A DNA stretch of 64,000 bases from Gimesia sp. (GTDB lineage Bacteria; Planctomycetota; Planctomycetia; Planctomycetales; Planctomycetaceae), in contig PAJV01000022.1 of NCBI GenBank assembly GCA_002706765.1, positions 50,711 through 114,710 of the forward strand, written 5' to 3'. Position 1 is the stretch's first letter, and each line of letters begins with the position of its first letter. Shown here in pieces: positions 8,189 through 16,175 of the stretch. Under the pieces are notes generated by a model. It saw nothing but the letters and a program-made list of their open reading frames with translations, made no database searches and was not told the DNA's origin. Both the position numbers and the translations under genes were made by a program.

Positions 8189-9604
8189 TTACTCTTTGAG
8201 CAGGTTATCGATGATCTGGTTATCTTTGCCGCCGACGATCTGGATCGCCTGCGCGTTTTGACTGTCCGGCAGATCGGTACGGATCAGACAGTCTGAAACG
8301 CGGCTGTCGGTCACATTTTTTAGCAAGAGTCCCACGGTAGAATAATCGAGGATAGTGCAGTTCGTCAGATTCATCCGCCGGGAATCGCGAATTTCCACAG
8401 CCGGTGTCTGGTCACCCGTGCCATTAATCAGATTGCCGCTGACGGTAATTCCATCGCAGTCTGTAAACAGCATGCCGACCTGGGCGGTCGCGCCATCTTT
8501 ATAGTGATAGCGGGGATTGCGGTCGAGTACGTTGTTGGAAATCAGAATATTGTTGCAGTCGTGGATGCGAATGTTATGGGTGTATCCTTTCCACATGGTA
8601 TTCCCGGTAACCGTGACGCCCCGCGCGCTGGTGATTTCAATATTGGTCTGCACGTCTGACAGCACGTTGTCGGCGATCGTGATGTTGCCGTCTCGATGTT
8701 CGCTGGAATGCGGGCGGATGTGTGCGTTTTCATTAATACGAATGTTCGCCGAGCCCGGGGCAAAATGATCGTGTTGAATCGTACAGCCCACGATGGCAAT
8801 TTCACCGACCATTGCTTTTTCAGAATCAATGAGTACATTCGCCGTGGGTTCCGAATCTTTGTCACCCATGTTTCCTTCGATATCACAGGTCCCGATCTGA
8901 ATGTTCCGGATATCTCCTTTGCGCACGACCACTCCGCCGCCGGCATTGTAAGAGATGTGACATCCCACAATATTTGACTGATGAATACTGACGTGATCAT
9001 AAAATACGCCAGCTCCCCTGTTTTCATACAGGTGGCAGTTGGAAACAATCACATTGCGGTTGCGTTTGATAAAATGAATCGCATGCAGCGTGCGGCGGAT
9101 GGTGAGCCGCGTGAGCGTGATCTGCATCGTACCGGTCGCTTCGACGCCACAGGCTTCCGGGTGATCGCCGACAATCTCCAGGCCATCCACCATAGGCGAA
9201 CGCTGATTGCGCCAGACATTTTCTTTGACCGTATCCGGGCTGGCGGTTCCTTCGTGTGTGCCGATAAAGCGAAACGCAGGTCCCGCGCCTGCCATGATGA
9301 TGGTGGCGGTGCCATCCGAACTGAGCGACGTCGGACCCAACTGATCCAGATCCACGTTGATTGTTTTTGTGATCCGGTAAACGCCTTTAGGAAATCGGAT
9401 CTGACCGATTTTGGAATCGACGGCACGCTGAAGGGCGGCTGAGTCATCTGTTTTCCCGTCTCCTGTTGCGCCAAACGATTTGACGGTCGTGACCAGCACG
9501 GGTTGAACAGGATTGGGACCGGTTTGTGATTTCGTGTTTTCAGAAGAAAACAGCAGATATCCCAGAACGAGCAGCGTTGAGAGACAGATCAGGGTTCCAC
9601 GCAT
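8189..9604 (-). CDS. Exported right-handed parallel beta-helix (pectate-lyase-like) protein
   Basis: 471 residues. A short hydrophobic N-terminus (LICLSTLLVLGYLLFSS) is a signal peptide or anchor. The mature start VKSFGATGDGKTDDSAALQRA is the classic opening of the Pectate_lyase_3/GH28-like fold, in which a conserved Asp-rich turn begins the solenoid. Then follow many short turns of the type NVIVSNCHLYENRGAGV, GEIAIVGCTIQHD and RGVTVTGNTMWKG, consistent with a parallel beta-helix. No catalytic triad can be assigned, so lyase, hydrolase or pure binding are all possible. It is transcribed toward the Gfo/Idh/MocA gene with about 200 bases between them. Confidence 0.8.
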   Translation of the reverse strand: MRGTLICLSTLLVLGYLLFSSENTKSQTGPNPVQPVLVTTVKSFGATGDGKTDDSAALQRAVDSKIGQIRFPKGVYRITKTINVDLDQLGPTSLSSDGTATIIMAGAGPAFRFIGTHEGTASPDTVKENVWRNQRSPMVDGLEIVGDHPEACGVEATGTMQITLTRLTIRRTLHAIHFIKRNRNVIVSNCHLYENRGAGVFYDHVSIHQSNIVGCHISYNAGGGVVVRKGDIRNIQIGTCDIEGNMGDKDSEPTANVLIDSEKAMVGEIAIVGCTIQHDHFAPGSANIRINENAHIRPHSSEHRDGNITIADNVLSDVQTNIEITSARGVTVTGNTMWKGYTHNIRIHDCNNILISNNVLDRNPRYHYKDGATAQVGMLFTDCDGITVSGNLINGTGDQTPAVEIRDSRRMNLTNCTILDYSTVGLLLKNVTDSRVSDCLIRTDLPDSQNAQAIQIVGGKDNQIIDNLLKE

Positions 9605-9843
9605 GTGTCATCACCTTGTTACAGGGCAGGGGAGATCGTATAAGAAAAGACAGTCTTTATATTCTAAGCGAGTGAACTGCGGAATCACAAACGGGTCGCT
9701 GTAATTCGTGAAAAGAATCCGAGCGGGAATCCACGGTTTGCAGGTTTCAGAAGGGAAGCTGGCAGCAGCGACTTTATTTCCTGCCGGTTCTGGATTATGT
9801 TGTGCAGAGAAGCCCTTTCTTTCTCTGGTAGAAATGTAGCGAA

Positions 9844-10359
9844 ATGATTGATCGACCTGATGACTCTGGAATCTCTCCCGGCGACCGCGACCTGTTGCAG
9901 ATGCATACGCGCTGGATGCGGTTTGCCTTTGATGAAGCGCGTGCTGCTTTTGAAGAAGATGAAGTTCCCGTCGGTGCCGTCATAGTGCACCAGGATCGAA
10001 TCATCGCCGCCGCGCATAATCAGCGCGAAATGCTGAGCGATCCCACAGCGCATGCGGAAATGATTGCCATCACGCAGGCAGCAGAATCACTGGGAACCTG
10101 GCGCCTGTCGGACTGTGTGCTGTATGTGACCCTGGAGCCCTGTCCGATGTGTGCCGGGGCCATCGTTCAGTCACGCCTGCCGCTGGTGATTTATGGAACC
10201 CGCGATGAAAAAGCAGGCGCCTGTCACTCGCTGTTTCAGATTACCAGCGATCCCCGGTTGAATCATCAGAGCACCGTCATCAGCGGCGTGATGCAGGAAG
10301 AGTGCCGCGGCATTCTCCAGGAATTCTTTCGTCGCAAGCGCGCGGAAGGAAAAAAATGA
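9844..10359 (+). CDS. tadA: tRNA adenosine(34) deaminase TadA
   Basis: 171 residues of the cytidine/deoxycytidylate deaminase fold. The zinc site is complete: His70 and the proton-shuttling Glu72 in TAHAEM, and Cys100/Cys103 in [10 protein letters not shown]. The blocks VPVGAVIV and [13 protein letters not shown] are characteristic of TadA rather than of free-base deaminases. It converts A34 to inosine in tRNA-Arg(ACG). The first 18 residues are an N-terminal extension compared with E. coli TadA; another start downstream, such as ATG 9901, is possible. It stands alone, transcribed divergently from the beta-helix gene. Confidence 0.93.
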   Translation: MIDRPDDSGISPGDRDLLQMHTRWMRFAFDEARAAFEEDEVPVGAVIVHQDRIIAAAHNQREMLSDPTAHAEMIAITQAAESLGTWRLSDCVLYVTLEPCPMCAGAIVQSRLPLVIYGTRDEKAGACHSLFQITSDPRLNHQSTVISGVMQEECRGILQEFFRRKRAEGKK

Positions 10360-10678
10360 GAACGCTGTGTGTGATGTTTCGATGAAGTTCATCACAAAAT
10401 CAGAACAATAAATCTGCGACAGAATGACATGCAGTTTCAGGATACGGGAGGCGTCTCACTCGTCATGTGAATGCGAAATAAAAATCGTAACTTATTTGTC
10501 AGATACGACGAAATGAATTTTGTCAAGTGAGATTCAGAGAAAAGAAACCTCATTAAAAATCGTTTCAATTTTTGTTTACTTTCAGCTTGTCCTTCTGATT
10601 CGAGTTCGTCAGAATGTGCTTCACAATAACTATTCACAATTCACAGATTCAATTCTGAAATATCTTTGAGGCCAGCGA
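10360..10678. other. Intergenic region between tadA and csrA
   Basis: AT-rich, with no supported gene. A 7-bp stem (TGTGATG/CATCACA, 10370-10396) follows the tadA stop and could be a weak terminator, but it has only a short A/T tail. Confidence 0.4.
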
Positions 10679-10870
10679 ATGCATATTATCTCTCGTGGTG
10701 CGAATGAGAGTATCCTCATTGGGGAACATACCGTTGTTAAAGTACTTGAAGTATGTGAGGATCGCGTCAAACTGTCCATTGAGACACCGGGAGCGGAACC
10801 TGCCTATTGGGAGGAAACGGTGTACCTGGACCACTCTGAAGAATTAGAGTCCCTGGAAATCGGTGGTTAA
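10679..10870 (+). CDS. csrA: CsrA-family RNA-binding regulator (divergent)
   Basis: 63 residues, the family's normal size. The start MHIISRGANESILIG matches the first strands of CsrA (E. coli MLILTRRVGETLMIG), keeping Arg6, Glu10 and the IG turn, and VKVLEV...RVKLSIETP matches strands 2-4. CsrA dimers bind GGA motifs in mRNA leaders and control translation. The distal part departs from the consensus: where canonical CsrA has VHREEIY, with Arg44 needed for RNA contact, this protein has AYWEETVY and no arginine. It is a monocistronic gene in an AT-rich setting. Family membership is good, but RNA-binding ability is uncertain. It is unlikely to be FliW-regulated in the usual way, since no flagellar genes are nearby. 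Confidence 0.82.
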   Translation: MHIISRGANESILIGEHTVVKVLEVCEDRVKLSIETPGAEPAYWEETVYLDHSEELESLEIGG

Positions 10871-11084
10871 GCCCCTCTTCAGCTGAGTTTCTGATCAGAG
10901 TTTCTTCAGAAGCGCCTGTCCTGAATATCAGGTTCGCTTTCTTTCTCTTAAGAAGCTGTGCTTTCCAGCAGCGCAGCCTTGGCGTTTGAGCCGAAATTTC
11001 TCACAATAGGCGTGTCAGAACCAGGTTCTGTGTACGCTGGTTGTTAAGTCAGCGAAACGTCGATTCTTTTGTTATCAATTCACT

Positions 11085-11849
11085 GTGAGGCTGATTGTGC
11101 CCGCCATATCGGAACAGGATGGGGAGTCGCTGGGGCTGGAGTCACAGCAACTGCCACGTCACATCGCGATTATCATGGATGGCAATGGTCGCTGGGCTTC
11201 TCGACGAGGGTTTCCCCGCATCGAGGGACATCGCCAGGGCGTGAACAGTGTGCGCACGGTTGTGGAAGAATCCACACGCCTGCGCATTGAACAACTCACA
11301 CTGTATTGTCTCAGCAGTGAAAACTGGAAGCGGCCAGCGCTGGAACTCAACCTGCTGATGCAGCTGTTGAAAAAGTTTGTGATCGGCGAACGCGAAGAAA
11401 TCATGCGGCAGAATATCCGCTTCACCACGATCGGCCGTCGTGATGATCTGCCCCGCGATGTGCTGGCAGAAGTCGATAAAACGATTCGCGAGAGCCAGGA
11501 CAATACCGGGATGCAGCTTTGCCTGGCATTGAACTATGGCAGTCGATCTGAAATTGTGGACGCCGTCCAGTCAATTGTCGCTGAAGTGGAACAGGGAAAC
11601 CTGAAGCAGGAAGAGATTAACGAAGAAGTGATCTCCGCGCATCTTTACACGGCAGGCATGCCCGACCCTGATCTGGTCATTCGCACGGCGGGAGAAATGC
11701 GGGTCAGCAACTTTCTGTTATGGCAGATCAGTTACGCCGAGTTGTGGGTGACCGAAACTTACTGGCCCGACTTCAATATCACAGACTACTGGCAGGCACT
11801 GCGCGACTTTGCCGCCCGCGACCGCCGCTTTGGTGGTTTGAAAGGATAA
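11085..11849 (+). CDS. uppS: Isoprenyl transferase (undecaprenyl diphosphate synthase)
   Basis: 254 residues of the cis-prenyltransferase family. Motifs in order: HIAIIMDGNGRWA with catalytic Asp32, GHRQGVNSVR, LTLYCLSSENWKRP, and RTAGEMRVSNFLLWQ, which binds diphosphate and Mg, then SYAELWVTETYWPDF. It extends farnesyl diphosphate with cis additions to the C55 lipid carrier used for cell-wall and surface-polysaccharide precursors. The GTG start at 11085 gives a 25-residue N-terminal lead before the conserved core. cdsA follows after 7 bases, the widespread uppS-cdsA pair, so the two are almost certainly one operon. Confidence 0.95.
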   Translation: MRLIVPAISEQDGESLGLESQQLPRHIAIIMDGNGRWASRRGFPRIEGHRQGVNSVRTVVEESTRLRIEQLTLYCLSSENWKRPALELNLLMQLLKKFVIGEREEIMRQNIRFTTIGRRDDLPRDVLAEVDKTIRESQDNTGMQLCLALNYGSRSEIVDAVQSIVAEVEQGNLKQEEINEEVISAHLYTAGMPDPDLVIRTAGEMRVSNFLLWQISYAELWVTETYWPDFNITDYWQALRDFAARDRRFGGLKG

Positions 11850-11856
11850 ACGCAGC

Positions 11857-12768
11857 ATGCTGGGCTGGCGGTTACTCGTCTCTGTGATCCTGATACCATT
11901 CCTGGCTGGTCTGTTTTATCTGGATCAACGCGCGGGAAGTTCTGCTCCGATTCTGTATGGCTTGTGTTGCCTGATTATTTTTCGCGGCTGCTGGGAACTG
12001 ACACAGCTGTTAGCCGTGCGGAATCTGAAACCCGGATTCGCAATCACCAGTCTGCTTTCATTATTGATCTGCACCCTGGCCTGGCTGCCCTACTTCAGTC
12101 AAGCCGATCCAGGCAGCGCACAGGAAAGCTCACTGGCTTTGATGTCGATTGGCTTTTCGGTTTCCATTCTGTTGATCTTTCTGAAAAGTACCATTCTCTT
12201 TCAGGAGCCCGGGCGAAGCGTGGAAACGATGGGCGCGGAAATCCTTACTGTCTCGTATGTGGGCTTTCTGCTGGCGCTGCTGGCTCAACTTCGCTGGGTG
12301 GCAGGACCCGAGACCGGTTACCTGGCATTAGGTTCTCTTATCATCAGCGCGAAAATGGGAGACATTGGCGGCTACACTTTCGGTCGTTTATGGGGCAGGA
12401 AAAAACTGGTCCCGCGTCTCAGTCCCGGCAAAACCTGGGTGGGTGCCTACGGCGCGATTTTCGGAGCCGCCCTCGGTTCACTGCTCTGGTTTCAATTCAC
12501 GCCTGCGCTGTTTAATCCTCTCTGGACCGGCAGCAGCTGGTACTGGGCCATTCTGTTTGGTGCGATCATTGGCCTGGTGGGCCTCGTCGGTGACCTGTGT
12601 GAATCGCTCATTAAACGGGACGTCGGGAAAAAGGACTCCGCAGAACTCCTGCCTGGATTTGGTGGCCTGCTCGATCTGCTGGACAGTCCGCTTTATGCCG
12701 GCCCCGTGGCGTTGATACTCTGGAAACTGCTGCCTCTGATTACCGTGGTTACTGCGACCGGCAATTGA
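11857..12768 (+). CDS. cdsA: Phosphatidate cytidylyltransferase CdsA
   Basis: 303 residues with about eight hydrophobic membrane segments. The CDP-diglyceride synthase signature is near the C-terminus: KRDVGKKDSAELLPGFGG followed by LLDLLDSPL, preceded by LSPGKTWVGAYGA. The enzyme makes CDP-diacylglycerol from phosphatidate and CTP in the cytoplasmic membrane, the branch point of phospholipid synthesis. It lies 7 bases after uppS. Its last 76 bases overlap the 3' end of the convergent kinase gene on the minus strand, so the two stop codons are interleaved. Confidence 0.94.
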   Translation: MLGWRLLVSVILIPFLAGLFYLDQRAGSSAPILYGLCCLIIFRGCWELTQLLAVRNLKPGFAITSLLSLLICTLAWLPYFSQADPGSAQESSLALMSIGFSVSILLIFLKSTILFQEPGRSVETMGAEILTVSYVGFLLALLAQLRWVAGPETGYLALGSLIISAKMGDIGGYTFGRLWGRKKLVPRLSPGKTWVGAYGAIFGAALGSLLWFQFTPALFNPLWTGSSWYWAILFGAIIGLVGLVGDLCESLIKRDVGKKDSAELLPGFGGLLDLLDSPLYAGPVALILWKLLPLITVVTATGN

Positions 12769-13346
12769 TCTGTTCGCAGATTGCACCAGCGCAAAGCAGG
12801 CAGTTGATCGGCGAGTACCGCCAGATAAGCATCCACGGCTTCCGCAGCTGCCAGTGACGCGACTGTTGAGTCAGCGGGTAGATCTTTCGATTTCAATAAA
12901 ATCAGCTCATCTGCCGGCCAGGTCAATGTCACCCAGGCCGCGATGGAATCACTGGTCACTTCCCAGGCAGCGGGTAACGGCTTGAAGTCCTTCGAGATCG
13001 TCTGTCGCAGATAATCTTCTGCGCAGAGGATGGGTATCTGATGCTGCTGCCAGACCTGTTCGGCAGCCTGCTGATTTGAAACACTACAGGCGTCCGGTAG
13101 CAGCTGACACAGCAGTCGTTCATTCAACTTCATCGCTGCAATGGCCAGCCAGTGAGCGGTGGTGGCATCGAGTTGATGAAGGGCATCCCAGTGACGTACC
13201 AGGTCGGCGGACCTGCCTCCCCCACAGATCAGCAGCGGTCTGCAGTCGGTCAGTTGTCCCAGGAACTCAGAGAGCCTGTCTTTCAAATCGGGAAGATCGA
13301 ACAGGCTGCCTCCGAGTTTTAAGACGCAGATCTTCATCCAATTCAA
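12693..13346 (-). CDS. Amino acid kinase family protein, MfnE-like
   Basis: 217 residues. CVLKLGGSLFD and LLICGGGRSADLVR are the phosphate-binding glycine loops of the amino acid kinase fold, and WEVTSDSIAAW is the block I associate with the aminomethylfuran phosphate kinase (MfnE) branch of small 200-220-residue members. In archaea MfnE acts in methanofuran synthesis. Planctomycetes and methylotrophs carry tetrahydromethanopterin/methanofuran-type C1 genes, which makes this role plausible, but no other C1 gene is in the window. It lies 44 bases after hisG on the same strand and overlaps the cdsA tail. The family call is firm; the specific role is inference. Confidence 0.65.
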   Translation of the reverse strand: MNWMKICVLKLGGSLFDLPDLKDRLSEFLGQLTDCRPLLICGGGRSADLVRHWDALHQLDATTAHWLAIAAMKLNERLLCQLLPDACSVSNQQAAEQVWQQHQIPILCAEDYLRQTISKDFKPLPAAWEVTSDSIAAWVTLTWPADELILLKSKDLPADSTVASLAAAEAVDAYLAVLADQLPALRWCNLRTDQLPVAVTTVIRGSSFQSINATGPA

Positions 13347-13390
13347 TCCCGCAAAGAAAGCGGACGGGTTACTGACTCACCGCTTTATCG

Positions 13391-14269
13391 TCAGTCGATG
13401 ATTTTGGAAATCTGGTATTCCACAATGCCACACGCGCCGGCTGCTTTCAGTTTGGGAACGATAGTGCGGACCACCGATTCTTGCATGATCGTACTGATGG
13501 CGACCCAGTCCGGATCGGACAGGGAAGAAACCGTTGGCTTCTGCAATGCGGGGAGCAGATTGAGCACTTTCTCCAGATCGGTGCGGACCACATTCATCAT
13601 CACGCAGACTTTGCCTTCCGCAGCCAGACAGGATTCCAGCATCATCGCGATGTTCTCCAGCTTCTCGCGTTTCCAGGGATCTTCATACGCCTGTTTGTTG
13701 GCGATGAACCGGGTTGTGCTCTGCATCAGCTCTTCGACGATCCGCAGATTATTGGCCCGCAGTGAAGAACCGGTTTCGGTCACTTCGACAATCGCATCAG
13801 CCAGTTTGGGAGGTTTGACTTCGGTTGCACCCCAGGAAAATTCCACATTGGCTTTGACGCCATGCTGTTCCAGGTAGCGCTCTGTCATGCCGACCACCTC
13901 GGTGGCAATGCGTTTACCTTCCAGGTCTTTGACGGACTTGATGGGCGAATCTTCCGGCACACAGAGTACCCAGCGGACCGGGCGACGGCTGACTTTGGAG
14001 AACTGCAGCTCGCAGATTTCCTGTACGTCGGCGTTGGTTTCCAGGATCCAGTCGTAGCCGGTAATCCCTGCATCCAGGATTCCCTGATCGACATAGCGGG
14101 CCATCTCCTGTGCCCGGATCAGCAGGCACTCGATTTCGTCATCATCAATCGTCGGGTAGTAGGAACGGGATGAAAATTTGATGACATAGCCGGCTCGTTT
14201 GAAGAGTTCAGCCGTCGATTCCTGTAAACTTCCCGCGGGAATACCGAGTTTTAAGACCTTGTCGGACAT
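13391..14269 (-). CDS. hisG: ATP phosphoribosyltransferase HisG, long form
   Basis: 292 residues, the length of the HisZ-independent long form. The N-terminus [30 protein letters not shown], and the PRPP-binding block [16 protein letters not shown] are diagnostic. The C-terminal 75 residues ([20 protein letters not shown]) are the regulatory ACT-like domain that binds histidine. It catalyses the first step of histidine synthesis, joining ATP and PRPP. No other his gene is adjacent, so the pathway is dispersed here. It may be co-transcribed with the MfnE-like kinase 44 bases downstream. Confidence 0.95.
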   Translation of the reverse strand: MSDKVLKLGIPAGSLQESTAELFKRAGYVIKFSSRSYYPTIDDDEIECLLIRAQEMARYVDQGILDAGITGYDWILETNADVQEICELQFSKVSRRPVRWVLCVPEDSPIKSVKDLEGKRIATEVVGMTERYLEQHGVKANVEFSWGATEVKPPKLADAIVEVTETGSSLRANNLRIVEELMQSTTRFIANKQAYEDPWKREKLENIAMMLESCLAAEGKVCVMMNVVRTDLEKVLNLLPALQKPTVSSLSDPDWVAISTIMQESVVRTIVPKLKAAGACGIVEYQISKIID

Positions 14270-14728
14270 GGTTCCTGTTTTTCTGAATTCGATGGTTTAG
14301 TGCGTAATGTGTATGATATTAACAGTTTAAGTATATGATCCATCACCAGCGGGGAATGAAAATGCAGGCAGATTCTCACCAGTCGGTGATTGATTTCTTC
14401 CCGCAACTTATCCCCTGCGCGTACTCTAACAGCTGAAAAACCGCAGTTCCAGTAGCCCGGAACGAGAATGTTCATAGAAAATCCCAATCAGTGGGCTTCC
14501 ATCAAGAGTGCAGTTTCTCTAGGATCGTGCCAATACGCATTCAGGATACCCGATTCCAGCTCGATTTTCACTGCTGGAACCCGCGTGCATTCCCTGGAAC
14601 GCCCCGGTATCCCCCCGGAGATTTGAATCCGAACAGCCACAGAGGCCCACGAAATTGCCTCCGTTCCGGCTTTAAAGATAGATTTCGTTTCCACAGATAT
14701 TTTTTAATGAGTAAGGAGAAATTCCTCG
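14270..14728. other. Divergent intergenic region hisG / cysC
   Basis: Must hold promoters for both hisG (leftward) and cysC (rightward). I see no supported gene and no convincing riboswitch. An AAGGAG ribosome-binding site at 14713-14718 fixes the cysC start. Confidence 0.5.
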
Positions 14729-15343
14729 ATGGCCGAGCAAAAAGCCACTAACGTGACCTGGCATGATCACCGTGTAACTAAAGAAGAACGCTGCAAACAG
14801 AACGGACACAAGGGCGCTGTCCTGTGGTTTACCGGCCTGAGTGGATCCGGCAAAAGTACGATCGCCAATACCGTTGATCACAAACTGTTCGAAATGGGCA
14901 AGCATACGTTTGTTCTGGATGGCGACAACATCCGCATGGGTTTGAACAAGAACCTTGGCTTCTCTCCCGAAGACCGTACCGAAAACATCCGCCGCATCGG
15001 TGAAGTTTCCAAACTCTACACCGACGCCGGTACTCTGGTGATGACTGCCTTCATCTCTCCTTACCGGGAAGACCGCGATCAGGTTCGTGAAATTCTGGGT
15101 GATGGCGAATTCATCGAAGTCTACGTGAAGGCTTCCCTGGAAACCTGCGAAGGCCGCGATCCCAAGGGACTCTACAAGAAAGCCCGTGCTGGCGAAATCA
15201 AAGGTTTCACTGGTATCGACGCTCCTTATGAAGAACCGGAAAAAGCGGAACTGGTTCTGGATTCCGATGGCAAAGGCATTGATGACCTCGCAGACGAAGT
15301 CGTCGCCTTCCTCGAATCAAAAGGCTATCTGACTTACGCGTAA
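14729..15343 (+). CDS. cysC: Adenylyl-sulfate (APS) kinase CysC
   Basis: 204 residues. The P-loop GLSGSGKST (residues 36-44) and [20 protein letters not shown], followed by [14 protein letters not shown], define APS kinase. [13 protein letters not shown] and [14 protein letters not shown] are further family blocks. It phosphorylates adenylyl sulfate at the 3' position to give PAPS, the donor for sulfation and for assimilation through PAPS reductase. It has a good AAGGAG site 10 bases upstream and a clear terminator 30 bases downstream, so it is monocistronic. No sulfurylase gene (cysD/N) is present nearby. Confidence 0.96.
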   Translation: MAEQKATNVTWHDHRVTKEERCKQNGHKGAVLWFTGLSGSGKSTIANTVDHKLFEMGKHTFVLDGDNIRMGLNKNLGFSPEDRTENIRRIGEVSKLYTDAGTLVMTAFISPYREDRDQVREILGDGEFIEVYVKASLETCEGRDPKGLYKKARAGEIKGFTGIDAPYEEPEKAELVLDSDGKGIDDLADEVVAFLESKGYLTYA

Positions 15344-15372
15344 TACGTGATCATGTCAGTGCAATTCAATAT

Positions 15373-15409
15373 AAAACCTCAGGAGGTCCTGCGCTTCCTG
15401 AGGTTTTTT
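15373..15409 (+). terminator. Rho-independent terminator after cysC
   Basis: The stem AAAACCTCAGGA pairs with TCCTGAGGTTTT across a short loop and runs into a T-rich tail. It is placed 30 bases after the cysC stop. Confidence 0.88.
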
Positions 15410-15595
15410 CTATTTTGATCCACGTATTTCAGCAAGTTGTGAAGAAGTATCTTTTGATTTCAAATTTTACGTGCCTGAAAAAATAGATAGATCATGTGGA
15501 TTAACAGTGATATAATTTTATGAGAGCTGGACCCAACGTTTTTCTGCGTCCAGAGACATTTCATTTTGGTTTCTTATACTGCATGAGACTCGTGT

Positions 15596-15853
15596 ATGGC
15601 TCCTAAAATTACTGAAGAAATGCGGCAGGCATTGAACCAGCAGCCTGATCGCCCTCTCAAAATAGAAGACGATCAGACACAAAAGACGTATCTGTTAATC
15701 CCTCAAGAAAATTTCAGGCAGTGGATGGACGACGAATTACGTCGGGAATTACAGATCGGTTTTGATGAAGCAGACGCAGGCCAGGTAGCTGAGTGGAATG
15801 TGGAATCCATTCTCAAAGAAGCACACCTCCGCCACGCAGCAAAGTCTGAGTAA
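15596..15853 (+). CDS. Putative antitoxin of a ParE-type toxin-antitoxin pair
   Basis: 85 residues, charged and without any domain I recognise by name. Its last base is shared with the start of the downstream ParE-like toxin (TAATG junction), the usual antitoxin-first arrangement. The middle (KTYLLIPQENFRQWMDDELRRELQIGFDEADAGQVAEW) resembles small addiction-module proteins with a short beta segment and a C-terminal amphipathic helix that could wrap the toxin. I see no obvious ribbon-helix-helix. Function rests mainly on context. Confidence 0.68.
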   Translation: MAPKITEEMRQALNQQPDRPLKIEDDQTQKTYLLIPQENFRQWMDDELRRELQIGFDEADAGQVAEWNVESILKEAHLRHAAKSE

Positions 15854-16140
15854 TGCCTCGTATCCTTCGTACTCGGCAGGCGAATGAAGATGTCTTGAGT
15901 ATCTGGGAGTATATTGCCACTCATAATACAGGTGCCGCCGATCAACTTGTTTTCCGAATAAACGAAGTGCTGAAGCAACTGGCTGCTCATCCGGGAATAG
16001 GAGAAAAGCAGGAACAGTATCGCAAGGACCTTCGCTGTTTTCCCATCGGCAACTATCTGATTTTCTATGAACCCATTGAGAAGGGAATTCAGGTACTTCG
16101 TGTACTGCATGGTGCCAGACAATGGGAAGATTTGTTGTGA
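15853..16140 (+). CDS. ParE/RelE-superfamily toxin
   Basis: 95 residues. ILRTRQANEDVLSIWEYIATHN at the start and LRCFPIGNYLIFYEPIEKGIQVLRVLHGARQW at the end are the typical ParE blocks: an N-terminal two-helix hairpin, then beta strands with 'Y.I.Y' and 'V.RV.HG.R'. ParE toxins poison DNA gyrase, whereas RelE relatives cleave mRNA; the HGAR..W ending favours ParE. The start overlaps the antitoxin stop, so the pair is translationally coupled. The module sits between the cysC terminator and a convergent sulfatase, with no mobile element visible. Confidence 0.85.
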   Translation: MPRILRTRQANEDVLSIWEYIATHNTGAADQLVFRINEVLKQLAAHPGIGEKQEQYRKDLRCFPIGNYLIFYEPIEKGIQVLRVLHGARQWEDLL

Positions 16141-16175
16141 TTGAATGAGTGATTTTTTAGCTTCGTTGTTCCCGG

